From the NCBI GenBank assembly GCA_963785645.1, contig CAWAWG010000006.1:558001-622000 (forward strand): DNA of 64,000 nt, written 5' to 3'. This DNA is from Trebonia sp963785645. GTDB lineage: Bacteria; Actinomycetota; Actinomycetes; Streptosporangiales; Streptosporangiaceae. This document shows, in pieces, positions 1 through 9,690 of the stretch. The notes under the pieces are model-generated. The model had not been told where the DNA came from. It did no database searches and worked only from the letters and a program-made list of their open reading frames with translations. Positions within the stretch are counted from its first letter, which is position 1; every line of letters begins with the position of its first letter. The position numbers were made by a program, and so were the translations under genes.

Positions 1-174
1 TGCCGACGGTAACTCGTTACATAGTGATACGCAATGACCAACGAGCCGGTTCATGGAATCAGGAAAAAAACTTCATCGTCGCTGGTAATCGCCCGATGTG
101 CTCCCGCATGCCGACCAAGATGATCAATACGGTGCGTAATCATCCCACGTGCATCGACGTTTTCCTATAACGAG

Positions 175-207
175 CGAGGGGCTGACCAGCCACTGGTCAG
201 CCCCTCG
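175..207 (-). terminator. Hairpin terminator downstream of phospholipase C
   Basis: A perfect 15-bp inverted repeat with a 3-nt loop lies about 20 bases past the leftward phospholipase C stop codon. No U-tract follows, as is common for actinobacterial terminators. Its location right after a stop is the reason for the call. Confidence 0.75.
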
Positions 208-227
208 ACGTGATCTCGGTTACGCCG

Positions 228-2365
228 TTAGGCGATCCGCCCTGCGTAACGGCGGCTGAAGCCATCGCCCGTGTTCGCGGTGATGGTCACGTCGTAATAC
301 CCGTCGGCATCGACCGGCCACTTATACGTTCGCGGACCCGTTCGCGCCCACGGTCAGGTCTGGCGTCGTGCCTGCGTAGTCGTTGACCGTCAGGGTGTAG
401 GTCACCGCCTTGGATCCGTCGTTGGCCAGCGTGAGCCGCAGCGACCGGCGCCGGCCCGGTCACCGGGGTGGCGGCCACCCGGGGGATCTGCCCGGTGGTG
501 GTGCTGGCCGGGATGATGTCTCCGGCGAACGAGCGGACGAACCCGTCCGGGCCGTAGATGGAGAACGCGTACCCGTACGTGTTCCTCTCCGTCGCGGTCC
601 ACGTATAGGTCTTGTTCGCGCCGGCCACCACCGTGAACGGGGTCGCCGAGGCGGCCTGGTACTTGTCGGGGAAGACGAGCAGCGAGACGCCGACTGGCCC
701 GCTGTTGGACATCGTCGCGGTCACCGTGTACGCGGAGCGGTCGACGGCGACGTCGGCGTGCGGCATGAGCTGGCTCGCGCCGGTGCGGCCGCCTGCCCGG
801 CTCCTGGACCGGCATCGACCTGCGCGCCCTCGGCGGGCGTGGTGACCGCGGGGAAGGACTTCTCCGCGTCGGACTGGGTGATCAGCGGCACCGTGTCCGG
901 CAGCGTCGGGATCGAGAAGTCCGGGTTGGCGAAGTCGAACGCCGCGGTCAGGTCGCCGGTCACCGACCGCCGCCACGCCGTGAGGTTGGGGACCTGCACG
1001 CCGGTCCAGGCCTCAAGGAACCGGAGCATCGACGTGTGGTCGTAGGAGTTGGAGTCGACGAACCCGCCGCGCGTCCACGGCGAGCAGATGATCATCGGCA
1101 CCCGGGGCCCGGGGCCGATCGGCAGCCCGCCGATGAACTCGTTCGTCACCGTCGTCTCGGGGAAGGCCGGCGGGACGTGGTCGAAGTACCCGTCGTGCTC
1201 GTCGTAGGTGATGAACAGCGCCGTGCTCTCCCACAGCTCCCGGTTGCTCATCAGCGCCTCGAGCACCGTCCGGACGTAGTGCGCGCCGTAGCTGGGGCTG
1301 GCAGACGGGTGCTCGGAGTACTCGTAAGGCGCGACGATCCAGGAGACCCGGGGAATCGTCCCGGCGGCGCAGTCGGCGATGAACTGGGCGAGCACGTGGT
1401 TGACGTGGTTCGGCCCGAGCGGCGTGCCCGCGTTCGGCTGCCACGGCTGCACCGCGCCCTGGATGGCGAGCTGCTGCCCCGCCTTGGTGGTCGCCTTCTC
1501 CGAGGTCTGGTACTGCTGGTAGAACCACAGCGGGTTGTCGCCGTAGTCGCCGACCCAGCCGTCGTTCCCGCTGCCGTCGCCCACCTCGTGGTTGGTGTAC
1601 ACCTGCCAGGAGACGCCGGCCTTGAGCAGCAGCTCCGGGTAGGTGGTGACGTCGGTGAACTCGACGGTGTAGTCCGGCGGGTTGGTCGTCCAGCCCGCCG
1701 ACGTGGCCGTCCAGAGGTACATCCGGTTCGGGCTGGTCGGCCCGAGTATCGACTGGTGGTACCCGTCGCAGATGGTGAACGCGTCGGCGAGCGCGTAGTT
1801 GAACGGCAGGTCGCTGCGGGTGAAGTACCCCATCGTCTGCTCGGTCTTGGCCGCGACCCAGTTGTTCCACAGCCCGCTGTTCCGCGCGCTGTGGTCTCCG
1901 ACCCAGCTGTGGTCGAGATCGCCCGCGTTCTGCGCGTCCACCTTCGTGGAGTCCATATGGAAGGGCAGCAGGTAACCGAGGTCGGTCCGCGCCTTGTCCG
2001 GCTGCTCGAAGATCGTCGTGCCGTTCTGGTACTTGAGTATCTGCTTGTCGGAGAAGCCCCGGACGCCCCGCAGGGTGCCGTAGTAGTGGTCGAAGGACCG
2101 GTTCTCCTGCATCAGGATCACGACGTGCTTGAGGTCGCCCGGTGTCCCCGTGCGGCCGCCCTGCACCGCGGCCGCTGCCTGGCTGTGACCGGTAACGCCA
2201 CCAAGCTGGCTGACCCCGGTCCCCGACCGCCGCCGCTCCGGCGACCGCGCCGCCCACCTGCAGGAACCGGCGACGGCTGACGGCCGCCTTGAACGGCGCC
2301 GGGGAACGGTAGTCGGTGCCGGGCACCGCATCCTCGGGCCGGTCGCCCGGATTGTCCATGTCCAT
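228..2365 (-). CDS. Phosphocholine-specific phospholipase C, Tat-exported (frameshifted)
   Basis: Secreted phosphoesterase of the bacterial phospholipase C / acid phosphatase AcpA superfamily, which hydrolyses phospholipid head groups outside the cell. The N-terminus has a twin-arginine signal (SRRRFLQVGGAVAG). The core holds QENRSFDHYYG, GLWNNW, LGPTSPNRMYLWTAT and the metal-site stretch FITYDEHDGYFDHV. The C-terminal part holds the beta-rich domain ending GFSRRYAGRIA before the stop at 228. The reading frame changes about three times (near 2220, 800 and 440), yet family sequence continues across each break, so sequencing indels are more likely than decay. The start is the ATG at 2365 because it precedes the Tat signal and has GAGAGG upstream. 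The family call is firm; whether the gene is intact is uncertain. Confidence 0.85.
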
Positions 2366-2826
2366 GCTTCGTCTGTCCTCTCGCTGCACGGCAGAAGATT
2401 CAGAGCGAGCAAAACGGCCCAAACAATCCCCCACGTCGAACCAAGAAGACATCCAAGCAAACAAACGATGAACTCACAAGAACCGGGCCAACCCGGCAAG
2501 CACCTCACGCGTCGCACCGGAACCTCCAGCCCGCCCGGGACCCCCGCATCGTTGAATGCCGGCACCGACCCTTTAAGCGAGGTTGTTCCGGCAGAGCGCC
2601 AACGCCAGTGCCGATCTCGACGGCCCCTCGTTGACGAAACTGCACCCTAGATATTTCCACCCGAGACGTGTCAACTTCGACATGTCGGTTACATTAGGTC
2701 GTGAGACCATTGGGTAGGTCCTCGGTCCGCCAGCGCCTGGCAGTTGTCGCGAAAGCGCACGTCAAGGCGCTCTGTGGCCAGGGGCCCTGGTAGACGTAGA
2801 GTCGAGCAAGTCGAGGAGGACGCGCT
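2366..2826. other. Intergenic region between divergent phospholipase C and carotenoid oxygenase
   Basis: About 460 bases with the promoters of two divergent genes. It is less GC-rich than its surroundings near 2400-2470. A GAGGAGG ribosome-binding site sits just before 2827. Short open frames here show no recognisable protein, and no clear operator or RNA gene was seen. Confidence 0.5.
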
Positions 2827-4197
2827 ATGCCTACTCACAACCGTTTCCTGGACGGGTCGTTCGCTCCGGTGAAGGAAGAGATCACGGCGTTCGACCTGCC
2901 GGTTACCGGACGGGTGCCCGCTGAGCTGTCCGGACGTTACCTGCGCAACGGGCCGAATCCGCTCGGCCTGGACGACCCGAACTACCACTGGTTCGTGGGC
3001 GCGGGGATGGTGCACGGCGTGCGACTGCGGGACGGGCGGGCCGAGTGGTACCGCAACCGGTGGGTCCGCTCGAAGGCCGTCGCCGCGGCGCTCGGCGAGC
3101 AGTGGACGGGCGGACCGGTGCACGAGGACATGGATTTCGCCGCCAACACGCACGTCATCAGCCACGGCGGCCGGACGCTGGCCGCGGTCGAAGCGGGCGC
3201 GCTGCCGTATGAGCTGTCGTATGAACTGGGCACGATCGGCCCGTACGACTTCGGCGGGACCCTGCCCGGGGGTTTCGCCGCGCATACCAAGCTCGACCGC
3301 GCCACCGGCGAACTTCACGCGATCGCCTACTTCTGGGCCTGGGATCACGTCCAGCACGTGGTCGCGGACGCGTCGGGGAAGGTCATCCGGGCCACCGACA
3401 TCGCCGTTTCCGGCGGCCCGATGATGCATGACTTCGCGCTAACCGACCGCTACGTGGTCCTGCTGGACCTGCCGGTCACGTTCAGCCTGGACGCGGCCGG
3501 CGCGGGCGTCGAACTGCCGTACGCGTGGAACCCGGAACACCAGGCCCGCGTTGGCCTGCTGCCCCGCGACGGCAGCGCGGCGGTCCAGTGGATCGAGATC
3601 GCCCCCTGCTGGGTCTTCCACTGCCTCAACAGCTATGACGACGATCAAGGCCGGGTGGTAGTGGATCTGTGCCGGTACGACCAGCCCTTCGACGTCTCGA
3701 CAATGTCGTCCGCGCACGGGCCGGTGACGCTGGAGCGGTGGGTCATCGATCCGGCGGCCGGGCAGGTCACCCAGCAGCGGCTGGATGACCGCTGGCAGGA
3801 ATTCCCCCGGGTCGATGACCGGATTGTGTCGCGGCCGCACCGCTACGGCTACAGCGCGGTCATCGGCGAGGTCGCCCGGGCCATCACGGCCGCCGGCGAC
3901 TTCGCTGACGACGCGTTCGCCAATGCGATACTCAAGCACGACCTGGTCAGCGGCAGCGTCGAGGCGCATGAGTTCGGCCGCGATGCCACGGTCGGCGAGG
4001 CCGTGTTCGCGCCGTCGTCTCCCGACGCCGCCGAGGACGACGGATACGTCATGACATTTGCCCACAACCCCGACCGCGGCGCCGCCGACCTGGTCATCCT
4101 CGCCGCCCAGGACTTCACCGCCGAACCGGTGGCCCGCATTCACCTGCCGGCCCGGATCCCGCTCGGCTTCCACGGTAGCTGGATCGCCGACCAGTGA
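2827..4197 (+). CDS. Carotenoid oxygenase (RPE65/CCD family)
   Basis: Non-haem Fe(II) dioxygenase that cleaves double bonds of carotenoids, apocarotenoids or stilbene-like substrates. The 456-aa length suits the seven-bladed propeller family. The four iron-binding histidines are visible: H153 (AAHTKLD), H201 (MMHDFALT), H265 (WVFHCLNSYDD) and H449 (GFHGSW) near the C-terminus. The N-terminus carries the family stretch LSGRYLRNGPNP. The start is supported by GAGGAGG about 8 bases upstream. It stands alone, with no carotenoid biosynthesis genes nearby, so the substrate is unknown. The reading frame is intact, and it converges on ychF with a 23-bp gap. Confidence 0.93.
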   Translation: MPTHNRFLDGSFAPVKEEITAFDLPVTGRVPAELSGRYLRNGPNPLGLDDPNYHWFVGAGMVHGVRLRDGRAEWYRNRWVRSKAVAAALGEQWTGGPVHEDMDFAANTHVISHGGRTLAAVEAGALPYELSYELGTIGPYDFGGTLPGGFAAHTKLDRATGELHAIAYFWAWDHVQHVVADASGKVIRATDIAVSGGPMMHDFALTDRYVVLLDLPVTFSLDAAGAGVELPYAWNPEHQARVGLLPRDGSAAVQWIEIAPCWVFHCLNSYDDDQGRVVVDLCRYDQPFDVSTMSSAHGPVTLERWVIDPAAGQVTQQRLDDRWQEFPRVDDRIVSRPHRYGYSAVIGEVARAITAAGDFADDAFANAILKHDLVSGSVEAHEFGRDATVGEAVFAPSSPDAAEDDGYVMTFAHNPDRGAADLVILAAQDFTAEPVARIHLPARIPLGFHGSWIADQ

Positions 4198-4220
4198 GCT
4201 GAGCGCACGCCGGAACGGGT

Positions 4221-5311
4221 CTACACGTTAAACCTGAACTCCACCACGTCGCCGTCCTGCATGACGTAGTCCTTGCCCTCGATGCGGGCCTTGCCCGCCG
4301 CGCGGGCCGCCGCGACCAGCCGGCCGTCATCAGGTCGGCGTAGGAGACGATCTCGGCCTTGATGAAGCCCTTCTGGAAGTCGGTGTGGATCACGCCGGCC
4401 GCCTCGGGGGCGGTGGCGCCGATCGGGATCTCCCAGGCCCGGGATTCCTTCGGGCCGGCGGTCAGGAAGGTCTGCAGGCCAAGGGCACGGAAGCCCGCCT
4501 TTGCCAGCTGCGCCAGGCCGGGCTCGCCCAGGCCCGCCTCGGCCAGCAGCTCGGCCGCTTCCTCGTCGGAAAGTTCGGCCAGGTCGGCCTCGGTCTTGGC
4601 GTCGAGGAAGATCGCCTCGGCCGGGGCGACAAGGTTCGCGAGCTGCTTCTTCAGCCCCTCCTCGGACAGCTCGCCCACGTCCATGTTGAACACGTAGAGG
4701 AACGGCTTGGCCGTCAGCAGGTGCAGCTCGCGCAGCGCGGGGAGCGAGATCCCGGCCGCCGCGGCGCCGGCGAACAGTGTCTTGCCGGAGTCGAGCACCG
4801 ACACCGCGGCCTGGGCCGCCGCCGCCGTCTCGAGCTTTTCCGGGTCCTTGGAGAACTTCGTCTCCTTAGCCAGCCGGGGTGCCGCCTTCTCCAGGGTCTG
4901 CAGATCGGCGAGGATCAGCTCGGTGACGACCGTCTCGATGTCGCCTTCCGGCTCCGCCGAGCCCTCCACCCGGGTCACGTCGGGATCGTTGAAGACCCGC
5001 ACGACCTGGCAGATCGCGTCGGTCTCCCTGATGTGGCCGAGGAACTGGTTGCCGAGCCCCTGCCCCTGCGACGCGCCCTTTACGAGTCCGGCGATGTCGG
5101 TGAACCGCACCGAGGCAGGCACCACCCGGGCCGAGTCGTACAGCTTCGCCAGCGCGTCGAGCCGCGGGTCGGGCACGCCGACCACGCCGACGTTCGGCTC
5201 GATCGTGGCAAACGGGTAGTTCGCGGCAAGCGCCCCCGCCTTGGTCAGCGCGTTGAACAGGGTGGACTTGCCCACATTGGGCAGCCCGACGATTCCGATA
5301 GACAGGCTCAC
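4221..5311 (-). CDS. ychF: Redox-regulated ATPase YchF (frameshifted near the C-terminus)
   Basis: Obg-like P-loop protein that binds ATP and associates with ribosomes. G1 is GLPNVGKST at residues 9-17, followed by NYPFATIEPNVG and FTDIAGLVKGASQGQGLGNQFL, both typical of YchF. The coiled-coil insertion occupies the middle, and the C-terminal TGS-like part contains HTDFQKGFIKAEI. Near 4322 the frame shifts by one base. The expected C-terminus (KDYVMQDGDVVEF) continues in the other frame to the stop at 4221. One indel explains the break, probably a sequence error because this gene is near-universal. The start ATG gives the standard MSLSIGIVG beginning. Confidence 0.93.
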
Positions 5312-5392
5312 AACCCGCGAGTCTAGTAACCGCCGCGAGCGCCAAGCGCAGGCCGTCGCGTGATCCCGCCCGATCCACCGCTGTCACGATTT

Positions 5393-5449
5393 GCCCCGCT
5401 GACTCGTCCTATGGATGAGATCCGCCCCGCCGGCTCGTCCTATGGATGA
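5393..5449. repeat. Tandem direct repeat, two 26-bp copies
   Basis: Copies at 5393-5418 and 5424-5449 differ at two positions and share CTCGTCCTATGGATGA. They lie upstream of ychF and of the MMPL gene. They could be regulator sites or a simple duplication; the sequence alone does not decide. Confidence 0.7.
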
Positions 5450-5489
5450 ACGGACGGGTGCTTTCACCTTCTCAGCGTGGTCACAGAAA

Positions 5490-5518
5490 GTTAGATGTCT
5501 AATATTTAGATATCTAAC
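5490..5518. promoter_or_regulatory. 29-bp palindromic operator candidate upstream of the MMPL gene
   Basis: A-T rich dyad with arms GTTAGATGTCTAAT and its near-complement: 12 of 14 pairs match around a central A. It stands out in GC-rich surroundings. The shape suits a dimeric MarR, PadR or TetR-type repressor, groups that often control MMPL exporters. No regulator gene is adjacent, so the binder is unknown. Confidence 0.6.
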
Positions 5519-5736
5519 GGATGAGAGCCTAGCCTTGGAGGAGCAGGCACGGCGCCCGGCCGGGATCGCCCGCCAGGCGCGACGGCAAAGATGCCGCAAA
5601 CTCAAGATATAGCTTGACAATCCCACAAGTCGAGATACATCGTATTCTACGTCGCCAGTCGGATGGCGGCGCGCGGCCCCCACCGGGGCGGGGCCGCAGG
5701 CTCTGTCATGTCACCGGGAAGCACAGCGGGGTAATC

Positions 5737-7968
5737 ATGCCGACGGAACACGGCAACACGCGGAACTACGACGGGACGGCGCTGCCCGAGGCAGGCGGTC
5801 AACAAGCCCATCCAGGGGGCCGATCGCCGACTCGCGAACGCAGCGGCCTGGGCTGGCGGCTGGCGGCGCTGCCCGGCGGGCGGCGGACGAAATGGGTGGT
5901 GGTCGTCTTCTGGCTGCTGGTGATCGCGGCGACCGGGTCGCTCGCCGGCAAGCTGCAGGGCGCGGAGCGGAACGACGCGTCCGCCTACCTCCCGGCGGCC
6001 GCCGAGTCCACGCAGGAACTGAACGCGCAGAACGCCTTCACCGTGCAAAACCTCAACCCGGCCGTCGTGGTCTACGTCCGCCCGTCCGGGGTCACCGCCG
6101 CCGATCTCGCCAAGGCCCGGCTGGACGCGCGGAGCTTCGCCCGCCTGCCCGCCGTGGACGGACGGGTCACCGGCCCCTTCACCTCTGCCGACCACAAGGC
6201 CGTCGAGCTCGTCGTCGGGTCCAGCCTCGGCTACAACAGCGATATCTCCGGCTTCATCAACCAGGTGACGACGACCGCGAGCCGGGGCGATCCGGGGCTT
6301 TCCGCGTACGTCACCGGCCCCGCCGCGAGCGCGGCCGATGAGGTTAAGGTCTTCAAGGGCATCGACTCGACCCTGCTGTACGCGGCGCTCGCCGTCGTGA
6401 TCGTGCTGCTGCTGCTCACCTACCGCAGCCCGGTGCTGTGGCTGCTGCCGATTGTTTCCGCCGGCGTGGCGCTGACCATCGCCGAGGCCGTTGTCTACGT
6501 GCTCACCAAGCACGGCCTCACGGTCAACGGGCAGACCGGCGGCATCCTCGTCGTGCTGGTGCTCGGCGCGTCCACCGACTACGCGCTGCTGCTCGTCGCC
6601 CGGTACCGGGAGGAGCTGCGCAGGCATACCGACCGGCACGAGGCCATGGCCGTCGCGCTGCACCGGGCCGGGCCGGCGATCCTGGCCAGCGCCGCGACGG
6701 TCATCGCGGGCATGCTCTGCCTGCTCGCGGCGCAGTCCGCGGACATCTCCGGGCTCGGCCCGGTGGCCGCGATCGGCGTCGCGGTCGGCCTGCTCGCAAT
6801 GATCACCCTGCTGCCCGCGCTTTTGACGATCTGCGGGCGCTGGGTGTTCTGGCCAGCCCGCCCGACCTACGGCTCGGCCGAGCCAACGTCGCGGGGGCTG
6901 TGGGCCCGGACCGGCCAGGCCATCTCCCGCCGCCCGCGCGCGGTCTGGTCGCTGACCGCGATCGCGCTGATTGCCGCGTCGTTCGGTCTCGTCGGGTTCA
7001 AGATCGGCACGCTCACCGCCGCGCAGTCGTTCCGTGGCACCCCCGCCTCGGTGGCCGGCGAGCAGGTCCTCGCCGCGCACTTCCCGGCCGGCGCCGGGGA
7101 ACCGGTCGCGGTCACCGGCAATGCCCCCGCCGCGTCCGCGATGCGCGCCGCGCTGGCCGCCACGCCGGGCATCATCGACGTGACGCAGCCGGAGGTGCGC
7201 GGCGGCACCGCCTACGTGCAGGGCACGCTGGTCGCCCAGCCGGACAGCGCGCAGGCCTACAACGTCATCGACGCCGCGCGGACGAGGCTGCACGCCGTCC
7301 CCGGCGCGAACGCCGAGGTCGGCGGCGCCACGGCGGTCAACCTGGACGTGAAGAACTACGCGGTCAGGGACGAGAAGGTGATCATCCCGCTGGTGCTGCT
7401 GGTCGTGCTGATCATCCTCGGCGTGCTGCTCCAGTCGCTGGTCGCGCCCCTGGTGCTGATCGCCACGGTGATCGTGTCCTACGGCGCCGCGCTCGGGCTG
7501 TCCGCGCTCATCTTCACCCACCTGTTCGGGTTCGCCGGGGCGGACACATCGGTGCCGCTGTTCGTGTTCGTGTTCCTCGTCGCGCTCGGCATCGACTACA
7601 ACATCTTCCTGATGACCCGGGTCCGTGAGGAGACACAGCGCTCCGGCCCGCGCCAGGGCGCGCTGACCGCCCTGGCGGCGACCGGCGGCGTGATCACCTC
7701 GGCCGGCGCGGTGCTCGCCGGGACGTTCGCGGTGCTCAGCACGCTGCCGCTCGTCGAGTTCACCGAGATCGGCGTCGCGGTCGCGCTCGGCGTGCTCCTC
7801 GACACCATCGTGGTCCGCTCGGTCCTGGTAACCGCGCTCACCATGGACCTGGGCCGCCGCATGTGGTGGCCGAGCCGGCTCTCCCGGATCACCGCTGACC
7901 CGGCCCGCGAGCCCGGAGCGGAACCCCCGCCGATCCGGTTAGCGCACGTCCGGTCAGAACTGCGCTGA
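5737..7968 (+). CDS. MMPL family RND transporter
   Basis: Inner-membrane exporter of the MMPL/RND superfamily; actinobacterial members move lipids, siderophores or drugs by proton antiport. The protein is about 743 aa from the ATG at 5737. It has two halves, each with an extracellular loop and a helix bundle. The family motifs GASTDYALLLVARYREE and GIDYNIFLMTRVREE provide the intramembrane Asp-Tyr proton-relay pairs. The frame extends upstream to a TTG at 5614, but that lies in promoter-like DNA and encodes basic low-complexity sequence, so 5737 is preferred although its ribosome site (GGGG) is weak. The last 15 bases overlap the convergent ThDP enzyme. Substrate unknown. Confidence 0.9.
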   Translation: MPTEHGNTRNYDGTALPEAGGQQAHPGGRSPTRERSGLGWRLAALPGGRRTKWVVVVFWLLVIAATGSLAGKLQGAERNDASAYLPAAAESTQELNAQNAFTVQNLNPAVVVYVRPSGVTAADLAKARLDARSFARLPAVDGRVTGPFTSADHKAVELVVGSSLGYNSDISGFINQVTTTASRGDPGLSAYVTGPAASAADEVKVFKGIDSTLLYAALAVVIVLLLLTYRSPVLWLLPIVSAGVALTIAEAVVYVLTKHGLTVNGQTGGILVVLVLGASTDYALLLVARYREELRRHTDRHEAMAVALHRAGPAILASAATVIAGMLCLLAAQSADISGLGPVAAIGVAVGLLAMITLLPALLTICGRWVFWPARPTYGSAEPTSRGLWARTGQAISRRPRAVWSLTAIALIAASFGLVGFKIGTLTAAQSFRGTPASVAGEQVLAAHFPAGAGEPVAVTGNAPAASAMRAALAATPGIIDVTQPEVRGGTAYVQGTLVAQPDSAQAYNVIDAARTRLHAVPGANAEVGGATAVNLDVKNYAVRDEKVIIPLVLLVVLIILGVLLQSLVAPLVLIATVIVSYGAALGLSALIFTHLFGFAGADTSVPLFVFVFLVALGIDYNIFLMTRVREETQRSGPRQGALTALAATGGVITSAGAVLAGTFAVLSTLPLVEFTEIGVAVALGVLLDTIVVRSVLVTALTMDLGRRMWWPSRLSRITADPAREPGAEPPPIRLAHVRSELR

Positions 7969-9564
7969 GTACTGCGCGGTGTCGATTCTGGCCTCGATGA
8001 CCAGCGGGCGCGTCCGGCCGACCCCGAACGCGCCCGACAGGGCCTTCTCCAGCGAGGAGACGCTCTCCACCCGGATTCCGTCGCAGCCCAGGGACTCGGC
8101 GAGCAGCGGGATGTCGGTCCGGTCGACCGAGGTCGCGGCCAGCGGGTACCCCACCGAGGCCTGGTGCAGCTCGATCCGGTTGAGTGCGCCGTCGGAGAAC
8201 ACGACGACGACCAGGCCGAGCCCGAGCCGGGACGCGACGGACAGCTCCGACGCGGTCATCGCGAACCCGCCGTCGCCGATCAGGCTGACGACCGGCGTGC
8301 CCGGCACCGAGGACAAGGCCGCACCGATCGCGGCCGGCAGCCCGAAGCCCATCGCGGACAGCCCGTTGGTGATCAGCGTCTGCCTGGGAGAGAACGTTGT
8401 CCACGCCTGCCCCGTCATGATCTTGTGCGACCCGACGTCCGCGGTGACCACCGTTCCGGCCGGGGCAGCAGCCCGCACGGTCTCCACCAGCTCGGACGGG
8501 TTCAAGCGGCCGGCCGTGTACCCCGCGTGGTAGGCGGCGCGCAGCGCGCGGCGGTGCGCCGCGACCTCCGCCTCCGACCAGCGGGGGCCGTCGCCGGCGT
8601 TGGCCAGGAACCAGCCGAACGCGGCCGCCACGTTCCCGACGACCTCCATCGAAGCGGGATACACCTGGTCGGTGTTCGGCACCGTGTCCACGTGCAGCAC
8701 GGGCACGGAAAGCCGCCACGGCGTGATCAGTTCCACCGGGTCGAACCCGGCCGTCACGATCAGGTCCGCGGATGCGAGCAACTCCCAGATCACCTGGTGC
8801 CCCGCCATGTCGAGCGTCCCCGCGTACCACGGACCGTCCTCCGCGATCACTCCCTTGGCCATCGCCCCGACGACGACCGGCAGCCCCGCCCGCGCCGCGA
8901 AATCCGCCAGCACGCCCGTCGCGCCGCTGCGCACCGCTCCCGCCCCGGCGAGCAGCACCGGCCGCCGCGCGGCCCGCAGCGCGCGCAGCGGCTCGTCGCC
9001 GTAGAATTCGAGGCTCGCCCCGGCCGAGGTGAGCGGCGGGACCTGAACCGTTCCTTGGGTGCTTGCACCGAACGAGTCCGTGGTGACAGTCAGATGCACG
9101 GCGCCTGGCCGTTCCGCCGTGGCGGTCCGCAGGGCGCGGCGCAGCACGGTGTCCGCCGACGCCGGGTCCAGCCGCGCGGTGAGCTTGGTGACCGGGGCGA
9201 ACAGCCGGTTGTGATCGATCAGCTGATGCGTCCAGAACTGCTCGCGCGAGCTGTCCACCTGCCCGGACACCGCCAGCAGGGGCACCCGGTCAAGCTGCGC
9301 GGACGCCACCCCGTTGAGCAGTGCGGTCGATCCGGGGCCGAGCGTGGACAGGCAGGCGCCGATCGTTCCTGTGCGCATCGCCGCGCCCTCGGCCATGAAC
9401 GCGGCGGACGCCTCGCGGACCGCCGAGACTACCTCCGGGCCGCCGAGGCGGGCCGCCTCGATGAAGTCGACGAGCGACTCCCCCGGGTAGCCGAAGACGT
9501 GCGTGACCCCCGCCTGACGCAGGTAGTCAGCGAGCAGAGCCGCGATGGTCCGCCCTTGACTCAT
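7954..9564 (-). CDS. Thiamine pyrophosphate-dependent enzyme, acetolactate synthase large-subunit-like
   Basis: ThDP enzyme of the acetolactate synthase / benzoylformate decarboxylase superfamily, 536 aa. The catalytic-cycle Glu is at E51 (VREASAAFMAEG). The central domain spans about residues 190-330. The Mg-ThDP motif starts with GDGG at 430-433 and ends with N462. There is no acetolactate synthase small-subunit gene or other branched-chain gene nearby, so a role outside valine/isoleucine synthesis is plausible. The true reaction cannot be set from motifs alone. It overlaps the end of the convergent transporter and lies about 125 bases before the ABC fusion gene on the same strand. Confidence 0.85.
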   Translation of the reverse strand: MSQGRTIAALLADYLRQAGVTHVFGYPGESLVDFIEAARLGGPEVVSAVREASAAFMAEGAAMRTGTIGACLSTLGPGSTALLNGVASAQLDRVPLLAVSGQVDSSREQFWTHQLIDHNRLFAPVTKLTARLDPASADTVLRRALRTATAERPGAVHLTVTTDSFGASTQGTVQVPPLTSAGASLEFYGDEPLRALRAARRPVLLAGAGAVRSGATGVLADFAARAGLPVVVGAMAKGVIAEDGPWYAGTLDMAGHQVIWELLASADLIVTAGFDPVELITPWRLSVPVLHVDTVPNTDQVYPASMEVVGNVAAAFGWFLANAGDGPRWSEAEVAAHRRALRAAYHAGYTAGRLNPSELVETVRAAAPAGTVVTADVGSHKIMTGQAWTTFSPRQTLITNGLSAMGFGLPAAIGAALSSVPGTPVVSLIGDGGFAMTASELSVASRLGLGLVVVVFSDGALNRIELHQASVGYPLAATSVDRTDIPLLAESLGCDGIRVESVSSLEKALSGAFGVGRTRPLVIEARIDTAQYSAQF

Positions 9565-9690
9565 ACTCGCAGTCTCCTCGCGTCGGGGCCGTCAGGAGTA
9601 GTCGACTCAGTTGAACACGATAATCACCGCGCCTGCGGGAGTCACCAGTGCCACCATGGCTGCGCCGTGAAATCGCACTGGTTCCTATGC

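Larger units (their letters stand above)
5312..5736. other. Regulatory region between ychF and the MMPL transporter
   Basis: About 425 bases between divergent genes with no convincing ORF. It holds a 26-bp direct repeat (5393/5424), a strong 29-bp palindrome (5490-5518), and a TTGACA-like box at 5614 upstream of the transporter ATG. The short antisense frames have no recognisable domain. Confidence 0.6.

Noticed and set aside
5647..7521. Long antisense frame (624 codons) opposite the MMPL gene
   Set aside because: Arg/Gly/Asp-rich with no domain; it mirrors the third-position GC bias of the real gene on the other strand.
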